A DNA stretch of 64,000 bases from Desulfosarcina ovata subsp. ovata (GCF_009689005.1 NZ_AP021879.1:1860001-1924000), one strand, 5' to 3'; numbered from the stretch's first letter, positions 16,981 to 26,727 are shown. Numbers and translations: made by a program. Notes: generated by a model not told the origin, from the letters alone.

Positions 16981-18855
16981 CATATTGAAAAAATAGATTA
17001 AATAAGCACTGGACAATTCCGGCCTCATCTGTTATGCATACAATGTATGAGGCTGGCAAAATGATTCCTTCATCTATATCCAAGCGCCTCATAACCGAGA
17101 CTACGGAGGCGTTATGGAGCAATTTGAAACTCGATTCAAGCAAGTTGATGTATTGCCAATGGTCAAGTATTTCATGGATCAGCTTGACCTTTTCAACCTT
17201 TTTTCAAAGTATGTTCCGGCATCCGACGGAAGTCTTGCGGAGCATGCGCAAAGCTTGTGTATCTTAATCGCCAACATCATCTGTGACAACAAACCACTAT
17301 ACAAGATTCAAGAATGGTTGTGCCAATATACAGATGGACTTGTAACAGAACCGGTCGAGCCAAATTTTTTTAACGATGATCGTCTTGCCAGGGCACTATC
17401 AGCATTATTTCATGCAGACCGCCATACGCTGATGACCGAGGCTTCTTGCAATGCCATATCGGTACACCAGTTACTTACGGAGGAAATACATAATGATAGC
17501 ACATCCGTGACTTTCATCGGCAAATACGAAACTCCCGATCCGGAAGCGGTCAAGCTTAAGCATGGGCACAACAAGGATTTTCGACCCGATTGCAAACAAG
17601 TTGTATTTGGTCTGAATATCACGGCGGACGGACATGTTCCACTCAGTTATCAGCTATTTGACGGGAATACGACCGATGATGTGACCCATATTCCCAACTG
17701 GAACGGCCTGCGCACATTGTTGGGAAAAGAGGATTTCATTTACATCGCCGACTGCAAGTTGAAAACCGAAAAGAATCTAAAGCACATCGCTGGTGAAGGA
17801 GGGCTGTTTATCACCATCGTTCCGAAGAATCACAAGGAATACATCCAGTTCATCAAATATCTGAAAAAAAACGAAGTGCCTTGGGAAGACGCCGTTAGCG
17901 TTGAAAACTCACGGAAGAAAGGTGAGTTTACCGTTTACCGCACCTATGAGACCGAACTGACCGAAGAAGGCTTTCGGGTCATTTTTGTTCACAGCAGTTC
18001 CAAACAAAAAGAGGACGAAGCCAAAAGACAGAAAAAGATCGATAAGGCCATTGAACAGTTAGAAAGCCTGTCACCTAAACTCAATGCGTATCATTTGAAA
18101 ACCAAAAGGGAAATCAAGGCCGCTATCGATAAGATTGTCAAGGATGTTAAAGAGTTTGTAGAGGTCCGGATAGTAACCGATCGCAAACAGATCAAGGTGA
18201 AAGTATCTCCCGGCAGACCGTCTCCACAAAGCATCTACAAAAATAAATGGAAATATACCCACCGCATTGAGTGGCAGTTAAACGAACAATCTCTTACCGA
18301 AGCATCGCGAACTGATGGCGTTTTTCCCTTGATTACTAATACGCAGCTTGAAGCCAGTGAGGTATTAGGAAAATATAAAAACCAACCATTCCTTGAAAAA
18401 CGGATGTATACCAAAAAATCGATTCTGGAAGTAGCGCCTGTTTTTTTAAAAAAGGAGCACCGTATTGAAGCCATGCTCTTTTTATATTTTATAGCCTTGA
18501 TGATTGTGTCCCTTATCGAACGAAAGATACGGATGAATATGACAGCCGAGGAGATAGACAAGCTGCCCATATTACCCCAAGGGATGAATACAAAAAAGCC
18601 GACTTGGAATAACATCCGTTATTTCTATCGTAATGTCCACTTCTCGCAGATAATCCGGAATGGCGTATGTATACAATCAGTGGTGAAGGGAATCGGTGAC
18701 ATGCACAAACTTATCAACCGGTTGTTGGAGATACCCGAGGCGATCTACAATTATCTTCAAGATGGCTGGTGGCAATTTAAAGCTACCTGATTGATTTTAA
18801 AAAACAAAAACATAAGAAAATTAAAAAATTATTCGCCCGCCATGCGAAATGTAAG
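16915..18855. mobile_element. IS1634-family insertion sequence, complete
   Basis: Terminal repeats CTTACATTTCGCA (16915-16927) and TGCGAAATGTAAG (18843-18855). The 6-bp target duplication TTAAAT is at 16909-16914 and 18856-18861. Length is 1941 bp, usual for IS1634. It inserted at the end of the secreted protein gene. Confidence 0.9.
17114..18790 (+). CDS. IS1634-family transposase
   Basis: The 558-residue protein has the IS1634 layout: MEQFETRFKQVDVLPMVKYF at the N-terminus and LHNDSTSVTFIG-like EEIHNDSTSVTFIGKYE (first Asp). HNKDFRPDCKQVVFGLNI and FIYIADCKLKTEKN (second Asp) follow, and IEAMLFLYFIALMIVSLIER lies in the C-terminal domain. No frameshift is seen, so it is likely active. ATG at 17114 is the first in frame. 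A long Lys/Glu-rich coiled-coil-like stretch (KQKEDEAKRQKKIDKAIEQL) inserts before the last catalytic block, as in relatives. Confidence 0.92.
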   Translation: MEQFETRFKQVDVLPMVKYFMDQLDLFNLFSKYVPASDGSLAEHAQSLCILIANIICDNKPLYKIQEWLCQYTDGLVTEPVEPNFFNDDRLARALSALFHADRHTLMTEASCNAISVHQLLTEEIHNDSTSVTFIGKYETPDPEAVKLKHGHNKDFRPDCKQVVFGLNITADGHVPLSYQLFDGNTTDDVTHIPNWNGLRTLLGKEDFIYIADCKLKTEKNLKHIAGEGGLFITIVPKNHKEYIQFIKYLKKNEVPWEDAVSVENSRKKGEFTVYRTYETELTEEGFRVIFVHSSSKQKEDEAKRQKKIDKAIEQLESLSPKLNAYHLKTKREIKAAIDKIVKDVKEFVEVRIVTDRKQIKVKVSPGRPSPQSIYKNKWKYTHRIEWQLNEQSLTEASRTDGVFPLITNTQLEASEVLGKYKNQPFLEKRMYTKKSILEVAPVFLKKEHRIEAMLFLYFIALMIVSLIERKIRMNMTAEEIDKLPILPQGMNTKKPTWNNIRYFYRNVHFSQIIRNGVCIQSVVKGIGDMHKLINRLLEIPEAIYNYLQDGWWQFKAT

Positions 18856-18882
18856 TTAAATTAAATGAAATCATATCTATTA

Positions 18883-20407
18883 ACTAAAGTTTCGCAGTAA
18901 CCCATCGACTTTGTTCAGCGATGAGATCTTCTATGATATCAATAAAATGAAAAAGCAAATCAGGTTCGATACGGTACGAAAGTATATCGCTTGACTTAAA
19001 AATTAGTTCTTTGACACGGTCCCAGACGGCACGGCTGAACATCCACAATGACTGATTATCCGACGTTTGCCGAAACAGCGGACCAACGCAGGCGTTCAGC
19101 CCGTGTTTTATCTGGATGTAGACCAATAGCAGATACCGGATCATTACCAGGCTCTGGCTGGCAATCAAAGCGTCAAACGTATTGCTCTGCTCTTTTCCCA
19201 TGTAAAGCATCTGCTTGGCATCTTTAAAGTATACTTCGATGGACCAACGGCGGGCGTAATAGTCAAGAATCCGGGATGGCTCCAGGTCGGTATCAGTGCA
19301 AAGCAGGGCCTGCCACTGTTTGCGACCATCGGAAACGAACAACACCCGAACCGAGCCGGTCTTTTTCAACGTGACGTCGAGGCTTACGCCCTTAATCGTG
19401 CGATCCTTGATCCAGACGGTCTGTTTTTTGGCGACCTGTTGCCATAGTTGTTTGAGCGTGTATGCGCCGCCTTGATAACCGTATTTGACCCGGTTGCGCT
19501 TTAATCGGCAGATGACGCCATAACCGACATCGACGATGCGATGGATGATATCGTCGTGGGCAAACCAGCTGTCGAACAAGACGAAGCTGGCATCAATGCC
19601 CGACCTCCAGGCTCTGTCGAGCATCTGAACCAGAACGTCGGTTTTTTTACTCAGCGCTTCCTTACGTCGCTTCCAGCCATTGGTACGCTTGTCGATATCC
19701 CGCATATCGGTGTTGGGCCGGTGACTGGATGTATGGAAGGCACCATCGATAGGAAAAAAATGCAACCCGTCATGAAAGCCCAATTGCAGATACTGGTTGC
19801 CAAGAATGGAACGCCTGACTTTGTGATCGAAATGATAGCTGACCAATTCGATCTCTTTGCCCGATTTGGGACAGATGGAATCATCGGCGATCAACACTTT
19901 TTCTTTCAAGGGGACTTTTTTACTCATGGCAATGATCTTTGATGCCAGCAACTGGACCAGTTTGCGCCAGTTGAAACGTTCATTGTTCAAGAACCGATAG
20001 AACGTGTCTTTATGGGCCTGGACGTAATTTTGCAGATAGCCGCCATTACAGAAACTGCAGAGGCTTCGCTTGAGAAAAGGCAGTAGCACGAAAACAAATA
20101 TGAGCGAGAGTGTTTCATAGCCTCTTTTTTTGGTGATGTTGCTTTGTCGGGCCAATGAACGGAACTTGAGTTCGGTAAACGCACGATTGAGTTCACGGTC
20201 GTCAATGATCCGGCCCGAATCAGATTGTTTTTGCAAGGAGAGGGAAAATGTATTAGGGTAATTCATAGCGGTTCTTTCTTTAGTGATATTAGGTGTTTGG
20301 CGATGTCTAATATCGCTAAATTCAGAGCCGCTTTTCAATTATTTTTTCTAATATTTTCGGATTATTATCCCTCTAAAATGTCCAGATTTTAACTGCGAAA
20401 CTTCAGT
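18883..20407. mobile_element. IS4-type insertion sequence, complete
   Basis: Inverted ends ACTAAAGTTTCGCAGT (18883-18898) and ACTGCGAAACTTCAGT (20392-20407) match at 15 of 16 positions. The 6-bp direct repeat CTATTA flanks both sides (18877-18882 and 20408-20413). Length is 1525 bp. It lies only 27 bases from the IS1634 element. Confidence 0.88.
18884..20266 (-). CDS. IS4-family transposase
   Basis: The protein of about 460 residues (start MNYPNTFSLSLQKQ at 20266, the ATG after GAAAGAACC) shows KVLIADDSICPKSGKEIEL (first Asp), SFVLFDSWFAHDDII (second Asp) and YYARRWSIEVYFKDAK. The last fits the IS4 Y-(2)-R-(3)-E-(6)-K signature. The longer frame from 20338 adds 24 residues without support. 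Its stop codon TAG (18884-18886) lies inside the terminal inverted repeat, so coding and cis-acting DNA overlap. Probably intact. Confidence 0.92.
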   Translation of the reverse strand: MNYPNTFSLSLQKQSDSGRIIDDRELNRAFTELKFRSLARQSNITKKRGYETLSLIFVFVLLPFLKRSLCSFCNGGYLQNYVQAHKDTFYRFLNNERFNWRKLVQLLASKIIAMSKKVPLKEKVLIADDSICPKSGKEIELVSYHFDHKVRRSILGNQYLQLGFHDGLHFFPIDGAFHTSSHRPNTDMRDIDKRTNGWKRRKEALSKKTDVLVQMLDRAWRSGIDASFVLFDSWFAHDDIIHRIVDVGYGVICRLKRNRVKYGYQGGAYTLKQLWQQVAKKQTVWIKDRTIKGVSLDVTLKKTGSVRVLFVSDGRKQWQALLCTDTDLEPSRILDYYARRWSIEVYFKDAKQMLYMGKEQSNTFDALIASQSLVMIRYLLLVYIQIKHGLNACVGPLFRQTSDNQSLWMFSRAVWDRVKELIFKSSDILSYRIEPDLLFHFIDIIEDLIAEQSRWVTAKL

Positions 20408-20413
20408 CTATTA

Positions 20414-21062
20414 ATTAACTCTGGCATTAAGCCACCACTTTTAGTGGTGGACGCGGAAAGGTTCTACCTATCCCGCGAGAAATAAAATAGGTTCTTCCAC
20501 CGGGAAAGCCCCGTAGGGACTTAAAGGAGGAAGAACCTATTTATGATTGGAAAAGTTTATCGCATGTGCGTTGGGATTGTAAATACCATTTGGTAATCGC
20601 CCCGAAGTACCGGAAATGAAATCTGTACAGCAAATTCAAACGTTTAGTCGGATAGACATTGAAGGATCTGTGCCGCCAAAGAGGGATCGAAATGCTGGAG
20701 GGTACATTAAAGTGCGACCACGTGCACATGTGTCTGAGCATCCCTCCCAAATATAGCATCGCCTTCACGATCGGCTTTTTGAAAGGCAAAAGTGCCGTAC
20801 GCATCCACCAGTATATGCATCGCAAAGGGCAGCCGACACCGAAGAGCTTTTGGTCTCGCGGATACTGTGTAAGCACAGTGGGTTTAGATGCAGAAACCAT
20901 ACGGACCTATATTCGCCAGCAAGAGGCATTTGAGAAGCAACAAATGGAGCTGGATTTCGAATAGGTAATTGAAACCAAGCCCCAACGGGGCTTTCCCAAC
21001 GTTAACGCCCCTTCAAGGGGGCAACCTGATACCACCTGCTATGCAGGTGGAGAACGTCATTG
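20414..21062. mobile_element. IS200/IS605-type element, decayed
   Basis: Two subterminal hairpins frame it: CCACCACTTTTAGTGGTGG at 20432-20450 and CCACCTGCTATGCAGGTGG at 21032-21050, as expected for single-strand HUH transposition. There are no terminal inverted repeats. It contains a broken tnpA only and appears to sit inside an IS630 remnant. Confidence 0.72.
20543..20964 (+). pseudogene. tnpA: IS200-type tnpA, frameshifted
   Basis: Frame pieces WKSLSHVRWDCKYHLVIAPK (about 20545-20610) and, after a shift and a TAG near 20655, LKDLCRQRGIEMLEGTLKCD with HVHMCLSIPPK (the HUH motif) give a complete Y1 transposase when joined. FWSRGYCVSTVGLDAETIRT and YIRQQE carry the C-terminal helix with the nucleophilic Tyr. 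At least one frameshift and one stop inactivate it. AAAGGAGGAAG precedes the start. Confidence 0.8.
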
Positions 21063-21109
21063 ACAAGGGCCAAGACATCAGTTAGCTCTTAACGGTTCGA
21101 AGGGTCAGC

Positions 21110-21487
21110 ACAAAATGAAATCGAGCTTTTCTTTCTGCCATCATATTCACCGGAGTTGAATCCGGACGAATATCTCAACTGCGATCTGAAAGGTGGCGTC
21201 CATTCCGGTGTTCCTGCCAGAACAAAAAAAGAACTGAAACGTAAAGCCATTTCACATTTGAAAAAACTGCAAAAGTTGCCTGGATGGCACTGGTTCAGTT
21301 CAATAGGTGATCCAATAATATCAATATGTTATAACAGACCTGAAAAACCAGCCGTATTGAATATAACCATCTGTTATTAAAAGGGATAATTGTACACCCT
21401 TGGCTAAATTACCTATTGAACTGAACCAGTGCCGCCTGGATGGGTCATGAAATATTTCAAACATCCAAAGATCGCCTATGCTGCTTA
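21110..21487 (+). pseudogene. IS630-type transposase C-terminus, split by a MITE
   Basis: EIELFFLPSYSPELNPDEYL at about 21120-21180 is the DDE_3 block with the last catalytic Glu. It is followed by KELKRKAISHLKKLQKLP, after which a 148-bp element interrupts the frame. Beyond it MKYFKHPKIAYAA and TAA (21485-21487) finish the gene. Removing the element and one GCCTGGAT copy restores the frame. Upstream it is degenerate and is cut by the IS200-type element. Confidence 0.82.
21286..21433. mobile_element. 148-bp non-autonomous element (IS6-like MITE)
   Basis: Perfect 23-bp inverted repeats start GGCACTGGTTCAGTTCAATA (21286-21308) and end at 21411-21433. The 8-bp target duplication GCCTGGAT is at 21278-21285 and 21434-21441. 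There is no ORF inside. GGCACTG ends with 8-bp duplications are the pattern of the IS6/IS26 family, so a full-length IS6-type relative elsewhere in the genome probably moves it. Confidence 0.88.
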
Positions 21488-21570
21488 AAGCTTGTCTATT
21501 TAATTGCCGGGTTAATACTTTCCAGTTTTTTGGGGCTATCGCCTTATGCCAACCCTTTTAGGGGTGTTTG

Positions 21571-22536
21571 TTAACTGCATCCGGCGTTATTCCTGCTTCT
21601 CTGGATGCTTTTCTTATTAATAGAAGCTATCGCCTTCCAGAGCGAAGCGAAACGTGCTACAAGGTAAACAAAACTAACAATCATATTGTATGGAATACAG
21701 CTTATAAGGTGGCTCCTATGCTTTGAGATGACAAACGTGACACATGTTATGAACATTGAATAAGCTATTAATAAATAGAAATTTTTAAAAAAAAGATAGC
21801 CTATCAATGTCACCAGCAAAAATATACTATTGAATGTTGCAAGAATTGCAGGTTTTGATGAAAAAAAGGCTTGATAGTCTTGGAAATCACCAATACCATG
21901 CCACATTTCTCTCTTGAAGAAATCATAAAGTTTAGTGGGAAATCCGTAGTGGATTGTGTAAAAATTTGGATTGATTTTTATGATCGAACCGAAATTTATA
22001 GCTCTCACACAAAAGTCGTAATCCTCTCCAGTTATCAGCTTGGGATCAAATCCGTTAATTTTTTCAAATAAAGAACGAGTTACTATTAAATTCCCAGAAT
22101 TAATATAGTTACTACCGATCCTTCTGCCAGAAAACCAGCATTTTTCTAGCAAAGATTGATTACTGGAAACGTTGACAGGACTACCTGTTATGATGTATTT
22201 TTTTGTATTACTTTCAACAAATTTTATCAACTCATTCATCCATCTTTTGGTAATAAGCACATCAGCATCTAGGAATACGATATATTGACCTTTTAAGAGC
22301 CCGGCACCATAATTCCTAACTTCTGCGACTGAACATTCAGTTTTCATAACAACGGAAACATTATTTTTCTCTACAATTTCCATACTGTTGTCAGTAGAAC
22401 CGTTATCAACAACGACAACATTATATTTAAAAGGAACGTTTTTAAAAAGATCTTTAATAGAACCTAAAGTTAGATTGATTATTTCGCTCTCATTATAGCA
22501 AGGAATAATAATATCAATGCATTTCTCTTGATACAT
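21571..22536 (-). CDS. Glycosyltransferase family 2 with C-terminal membrane segments
   Basis: The 321-residue protein begins MYQEKCIDIIIPCYNESEII (GT2 nucleotide-binding strand), then VVVDNGSTDNSMEIVE and QYIVFLDADVLITKRWM with the DAD metal-binding motif. LITGEDYDFCVRA carries the ED acceptor-site motif. Two hydrophobic segments (about 230-275) anchor it in the membrane. GAGG lies 7 bases before the ATG. It is the next gene after the Wzx-like flippase and likely adds a sugar to the lipid-linked repeat unit. Confidence 0.88.
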   Translation of the reverse strand: MYQEKCIDIIIPCYNESEIINLTLGSIKDLFKNVPFKYNVVVVDNGSTDNSMEIVEKNNVSVVMKTECSVAEVRNYGAGLLKGQYIVFLDADVLITKRWMNELIKFVESNTKKYIITGSPVNVSSNQSLLEKCWFSGRRIGSNYINSGNLIVTRSLFEKINGFDPKLITGEDYDFCVRAINFGSIIKINPNFYTIHYGFPTKLYDFFKREMWHGIGDFQDYQAFFSSKPAILATFNSIFLLVTLIGYLFFKNFYLLIAYSMFITCVTFVISKHRSHLISCIPYNMIVSFVYLVARFASLWKAIASINKKSIQRSRNNAGCS

Positions 22537-22647
22537 GTAATAACCTCAACTTTTATGATGGCGGTGATCCTTAAAAATCACCGACCACCCGCAGAGCGGC
22601 AGCTCTGAAAATTACCATTTATGGATCGACACTAATTAGGGGAAGAC
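22537..22647. other. Short intergenic gap with a hairpin-like relic
   Basis: It holds AAAAATCACCGACCACCCGC followed by AGAGCGGCAGCTC, which resembles the start of repeat element A. No gene. Confidence 0.4.
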
Positions 22648-24183
22648 TCACCCTTTTATTATTTTATGAAGCTGTAAAGCTTCTCTTACCATAGAAAACA
22701 ACTCCTTTAAAAACAAGATACCTTCTGGGAGCATACTTATAATTAATGCATAAGCAATCATATAACCTGGCGAAATTATAATAATTTTAATAAATGGATT
22801 CAAATCGTTAATGCTGAAAAAATAAATAATAAACAATGTAACGAAATAAGATCCAAAAGATGCTATAGCTGGTCGCCAAATAGATGCAACCAGATCCTTT
22901 TTTCTTAGATAGCTATTATTTAATGCGACATTTAGAATTATTAACAAAACAATTATTTGGGATAAACTTACTGACCACGCAATATATATTGGCCCAAAAT
23001 TTACAGCTATAGCGATAGAAGTACAGACTATTATAGACCCCAAGAATTCGATTCTCATTTGTTCTTTGACGCGCCCCATTGAGATAAATATTGTGTTTCC
23101 CGAAATATCTAAAAGGCCCGCTAAACCAGCGGGAATTAAAGCGATAAAAATGGGGATAGCGCCAATCCATTGTTTACCAAGTAAAGCTATTACAATATCT
23201 TTAGCAAGCAGCGCACAACATCCGATTATTGGAAACCCAAAAAAAACTAAGACTTCAATAAACTTGCAATAATACCGTCTGAAATGCTCTGGATTGTATT
23301 GTAATCTGCTTAATGCTGGAACTGCAATCGCGCTTAAAGGGTCGTTTATCTGTCTTATGGGTAACATCATTAGACTATATGCTTTTGTATATAAAGCAAG
23401 CGGACCAGGGCCATAGACCGCTCCGATTAGAACATCATCCAATTGCCTCCTTGAAAAGTCTAGTATTCTAGACATTGTCAGGTTGCCGCCGAAAGCAATC
23501 AAATCTCTAACTTCAGAGAAATTCTTTGGCCTACTTGGTCTCCAAGCGCAGAAAAACCACAATAATAATAAGTATGTTGTTGCTTGAGCCAATGAGATAA
23601 TGACTAATGCCCAATACCCCAACCCATTGAAGGCACTATAAAGACCAAATAGAATACCTGATAAACGTGCGGCCAAGGACAAAAAGGCCAAAGTGCTAAA
23701 TTTCATTTGCCTACGTAAAAGGGCTTGATGCTGAATGGTTAGGCCGCTTAGCAACACTATAATTGCTGATACAATTGTAATATTAATTAGCTTTGGCTCT
23801 CCGTAGAACCATGCTACAATTGGAGATGTTACCACTATTATTAGACACAAAACGATGCTAATTCCAACGTTAATCCAAAACAAAGCACTTACCTGTTCAT
23901 GAGTAATATCTTCCTTTTGTACCGTAGCTATCGTTAAACCAGCCTCCTTAAAAAAATGGGCTAATCCCAGAACAGTTGTTGACATTGCAACAAGGCCAAA
24001 GTCCTTTGGAGCAAGTATCCTAGCCAAAACTGCTACTGAAGCTATTTGTAATACAAATTCGATGCTTTGTCTGGTAACAGTAGCGATACCACCTTTTACA
24101 GACTTTTCCTTTAAATCATCTCTTAAGTGCCCAGCATATATAAATTTATTCATCTTCTCGTTAGTAGTAGAATTTGTAGACAT
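22648..24183 (-). CDS. Wzx-type polysaccharide flippase
   Basis: The 511-residue membrane protein of the MOP/polysaccharide transporter family has about 12-14 hydrophobic segments. VTRQSIEFVLQIASVAVLAR, then ILAPKDFGLVAMSTTV is the typical N-terminal block of the WzxC subgroup; ALYTKAYSLMMLPIRQINDP is another conserved block. It would flip the undecaprenyl-linked repeat unit to the periplasm. I start at MSTNSTTNEK (24183): the frame upstream to 24336 only reads through an IS-derived tandem repeat. No damage is visible. Confidence 0.9.
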   Translation of the reverse strand: MSTNSTTNEKMNKFIYAGHLRDDLKEKSVKGGIATVTRQSIEFVLQIASVAVLARILAPKDFGLVAMSTTVLGLAHFFKEAGLTIATVQKEDITHEQVSALFWINVGISIVLCLIIVVTSPIVAWFYGEPKLINITIVSAIIVLLSGLTIQHQALLRRQMKFSTLAFLSLAARLSGILFGLYSAFNGLGYWALVIISLAQATTYLLLLWFFCAWRPSRPKNFSEVRDLIAFGGNLTMSRILDFSRRQLDDVLIGAVYGPGPLALYTKAYSLMMLPIRQINDPLSAIAVPALSRLQYNPEHFRRYYCKFIEVLVFFGFPIIGCCALLAKDIVIALLGKQWIGAIPIFIALIPAGLAGLLDISGNTIFISMGRVKEQMRIEFLGSIIVCTSIAIAVNFGPIYIAWSVSLSQIIVLLIILNVALNNSYLRKKDLVASIWRPAIASFGSYFVTLFIIYFFSINDLNPFIKIIIISPGYMIAYALIISMLPEGILFLKELFSMVREALQLHKIIKG

Positions 24184-24205
24184 AAATGCAATTCCGTTTC
24201 TATAT

Positions 24206-24355
24206 GAGACCTTTGCACACCTTATGAGTGCTTGGATGCCAGCTCGAGCAGCCGTTCCCACCTGCTGCGCCTGTATATTCGAGACCTTTGCACAACCTAT
24301 GAAAAATTGACTGTCAGTTCGAACTGCCGCTTCCACCCGCTGGACCTTTCAATTC
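24206..24355. repeat. Two tandem copies of an IS5-type end
   Basis: GAGACCTTTGCACACCTTAT (24206) and GAGACCTTTGCACAACCTAT (24281) start two diverged 75-bp copies that share CAGCTCGAGCAGCCGTTCCC-like sequence. GAGACCTTTGCACAA is a known type of IS5-family terminus. The second copy is followed by the IS5-type gene at 24458. Confidence 0.65.
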
Positions 24356-24754
24356 AATTTAACATTAAATATCAGTGCGTTATCGTAATTTACTTTTGCT
24401 TTTTAATATCGCTTGTGATACATATCTTTCAACATTTCATATAGTAGGAGGAAATTCATGGTCTATAGAAAAATGGGCAATTCTCTCGGATTTGCAAACC
24501 TGGCAATGGCAAGTTCCCTCAAACATAACCGCAGCCTCAAACGCATGAACACTCTCAATGACACCATCGATTGGAATCGCGTTGAACAGATCCTAATGGA
24601 TCACCATACAGTCGGTGCCAGTGGTGAAGGCGTTGCCGCATACCCTCCATTAATGTTGTTTAAATGCATGCTCCTTCAAAAATGGTTCCGTATCAACTAC
24701 GATCCCAAACTCGAAAACCAGATCAATGATCGCTTGTCGTTTAAAAGTAAGCGT

Positions 24755-26329
24755 CTAATCAACCACACCCTTGGCGGAAGCGCTCAGCATGGCCTTGTCA
24801 ATTCGGTTTGGCAGCAATGCGAGAAAGTCTGATTCATTTTGAGCAAGAGGAATGTTTTCGAACAAATAGCGAAGGTAGGCATAAGGCTCCAGGCAATTAG
24901 CCTTGGCCGTTTCGATTAAACTGAAAAATGTGGCGCTGGCATCCGCTCCATTCGGACCGCCGGCAAACAACCAGTTCTTACGGCCCAGCACGAATGGTCG
25001 AATGGCATTTTCGGCGACATTGTTATCCGGCTTCAGGAATCCGGCCTCGATGTAAACAACCAGCCGCTCCCATTGATTCAACGTGTACTGAATCGCCTTG
25101 CCGATGAGGCTCTTCGGAGGAACCTGGGAATGGTAGGTATCCAGCCAGGCTTTGAATCTATCCAGTATCGGCTTGGACTTTTCCTGCCGTAGATCCTTGG
25201 TTTGCTCAATGGTAAGTTCATTTTGCCTAGCGTACTTTTCAATATGGTATAGTTCTTTGAAAAAAACCAGCGCCTCGTCGGCCAAGCCTTTGGTCGCCGC
25301 CTTGTTGCCCCGCTTCTTCTTGCGGACCTTGACCACGGCCATGAACTTGCGCCTCGCATGCACCATGCAGCCCAATAGGGTAATGTCCGGTTTTTCGGAC
25401 AAATGATCATATCCGATATAACCGTCACTCTGGATATAGCCCCGATAGCCGTCCACGATCTTCAGCGCGATTTCTCCACTACGGGTGGGATGATAACGGT
25501 ACAAAACGACCGGTGCATCCAGCGGCCCTCCGTAAAATACCCACATATACGATTTGGCGGTATTGCTACGGCCAGGTTCGTTAAGCACCTGCAATGGGCT
25601 TTCGTCGATATTGATCATTGGTCCGCCGCGAATCTCTTGCGCCATCAGATCAATGAGCGGCCCGCAACGAGCAGCCGCCTGAATCATCCAGTTGGCAAGG
25701 GTTGACCGCGACAATTCGACGCCCAATCGGTCGAAGATCTTTTGTTGGCGATACAAAGGCAGGGCATCGGCAAACTTTGAAACGGCGATGTGGGCCAGCA
25801 GTCCCTCGGTGGCGTTGCTTTTGGGAATCAGTTGCACGGGAGGCGGAGCGATTTTGACGGTTGGGCCATCGTCTTCAACCCCTTCGCAGTGTTTACAAGC
25901 GTATTTGGGACGAATATGGCGGATCACCCGAACCTTGGCCGGGATGTAATCGAGCTTTTCGCAGACTTCTTCACCGATGCGGCTTAACTCCGCCCCGCAG
26001 GCGCAACGCTTCTCCTCTTCGGGCAGATCGTGAACGACATCTACCCGCGGCAAGTCCTCGGGCAACGGTTTGCGCCCACGCTTTTTGCGGGTGTGCTCCG
26101 GGACTACAATTTTTTCGTCCTCTTGAATGGGCTCGACCGGTGTATCGGAGCCGAACAACGGCAACTGGTTGGGATGGATTGACGACAACGATTCGCTTCT
26201 GCGGCCAAAGATCTCATTTTGAAGCAGGCGCACCATCTCTTTCAGATGGTCAATTTCATGCTGCTGGGTGGAGATAATTTGCCTTAGCGATTCGGCATCG
26301 TCGGGCAGCTTGTTCGGCTCCAAAGACAT
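24755..26329 (-). CDS. tnpC: IS66 transposase TnpC
   Basis: The 524-residue IS66 DDE transposase has an N-terminal leucine-zipper-like helix (ISTQQHEIDHLKEMVRLLQN, about 20-40), a zinc-finger region (CACGAELSRIGEE, then YACKHCEGV), and the catalytic domain. The latter shows MINIDESPLQVL (first Asp), LLGCMVHARRKF (second) and FLKPDNNVAENAIRPFVLGR with the last Glu. It is full length. It should be active only together with TnpA and TnpB, and tnpB here is frameshifted. Confidence 0.95.
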   Translation of the reverse strand: MSLEPNKLPDDAESLRQIISTQQHEIDHLKEMVRLLQNEIFGRRSESLSSIHPNQLPLFGSDTPVEPIQEDEKIVVPEHTRKKRGRKPLPEDLPRVDVVHDLPEEEKRCACGAELSRIGEEVCEKLDYIPAKVRVIRHIRPKYACKHCEGVEDDGPTVKIAPPPVQLIPKSNATEGLLAHIAVSKFADALPLYRQQKIFDRLGVELSRSTLANWMIQAAARCGPLIDLMAQEIRGGPMINIDESPLQVLNEPGRSNTAKSYMWVFYGGPLDAPVVLYRYHPTRSGEIALKIVDGYRGYIQSDGYIGYDHLSEKPDITLLGCMVHARRKFMAVVKVRKKKRGNKAATKGLADEALVFFKELYHIEKYARQNELTIEQTKDLRQEKSKPILDRFKAWLDTYHSQVPPKSLIGKAIQYTLNQWERLVVYIEAGFLKPDNNVAENAIRPFVLGRKNWLFAGGPNGADASATFFSLIETAKANCLEPYAYLRYLFENIPLAQNESDFLALLPNRIDKAMLSASAKGVVD

Positions 26330-26380
26330 GCCCGCTATATATCACAACATGCTGTATTTGTATATATTTATTTCTATTTC

Positions 26381-26727
26381 TCAGCTTGCGTGACGGCAGC
26401 TTAAATGCTCATGAGCGTGTGTATAATCCAGTCCGGCGAGAAGCCATTCCAGCTCTTTCGTTTCAAGAGAAATCACCTGTTCGGTGGTGTGGGCCAATGG
26501 AAACGGTGCTTCTCCAGCCGTTTGTGCCATAGGGCGAATCCGTTTCTGTCCCAATACAAAATTTTTATCATGTTACGCCGTCGGTTGCAGAAAACGAAAA
26601 GATCTCCGTCAAAGGGATTCATATCCATGGCACGTTCCACCAAAACCGATAGTCCGTCGATCGATTTTCGCATGTCGGTATGCCCCACGGCCAGAAACAC
26701 ACGCTGGGGGTTATGTGGCAGCATCAT
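26381..26727 (-). pseudogene. tnpB: IS66 TnpB, frameshifted
   Basis: MMLPHNPQRVFLAVGHTDMR, then KSIDGLSVLVERAM and LFVFCNRRRNMIKILYWDRN are the TnpB core. After HRFHWPTPPNR the frame stops (TGA at about 26473). In another frame the expected tail follows (TEQVISLETKELEWLLAGLD) to a stop at 26381-26383, so a one-base change shifted it. TnpB is needed by known IS66 elements, so this copy may depend on help from another. The start overlaps the tnpA stop (ATGA). Confidence 0.8.

Noticed and set aside
25861-26277. Plus-strand ORF of 138 residues
   Set aside because: Antisense to the intact IS66 tnpC gene.
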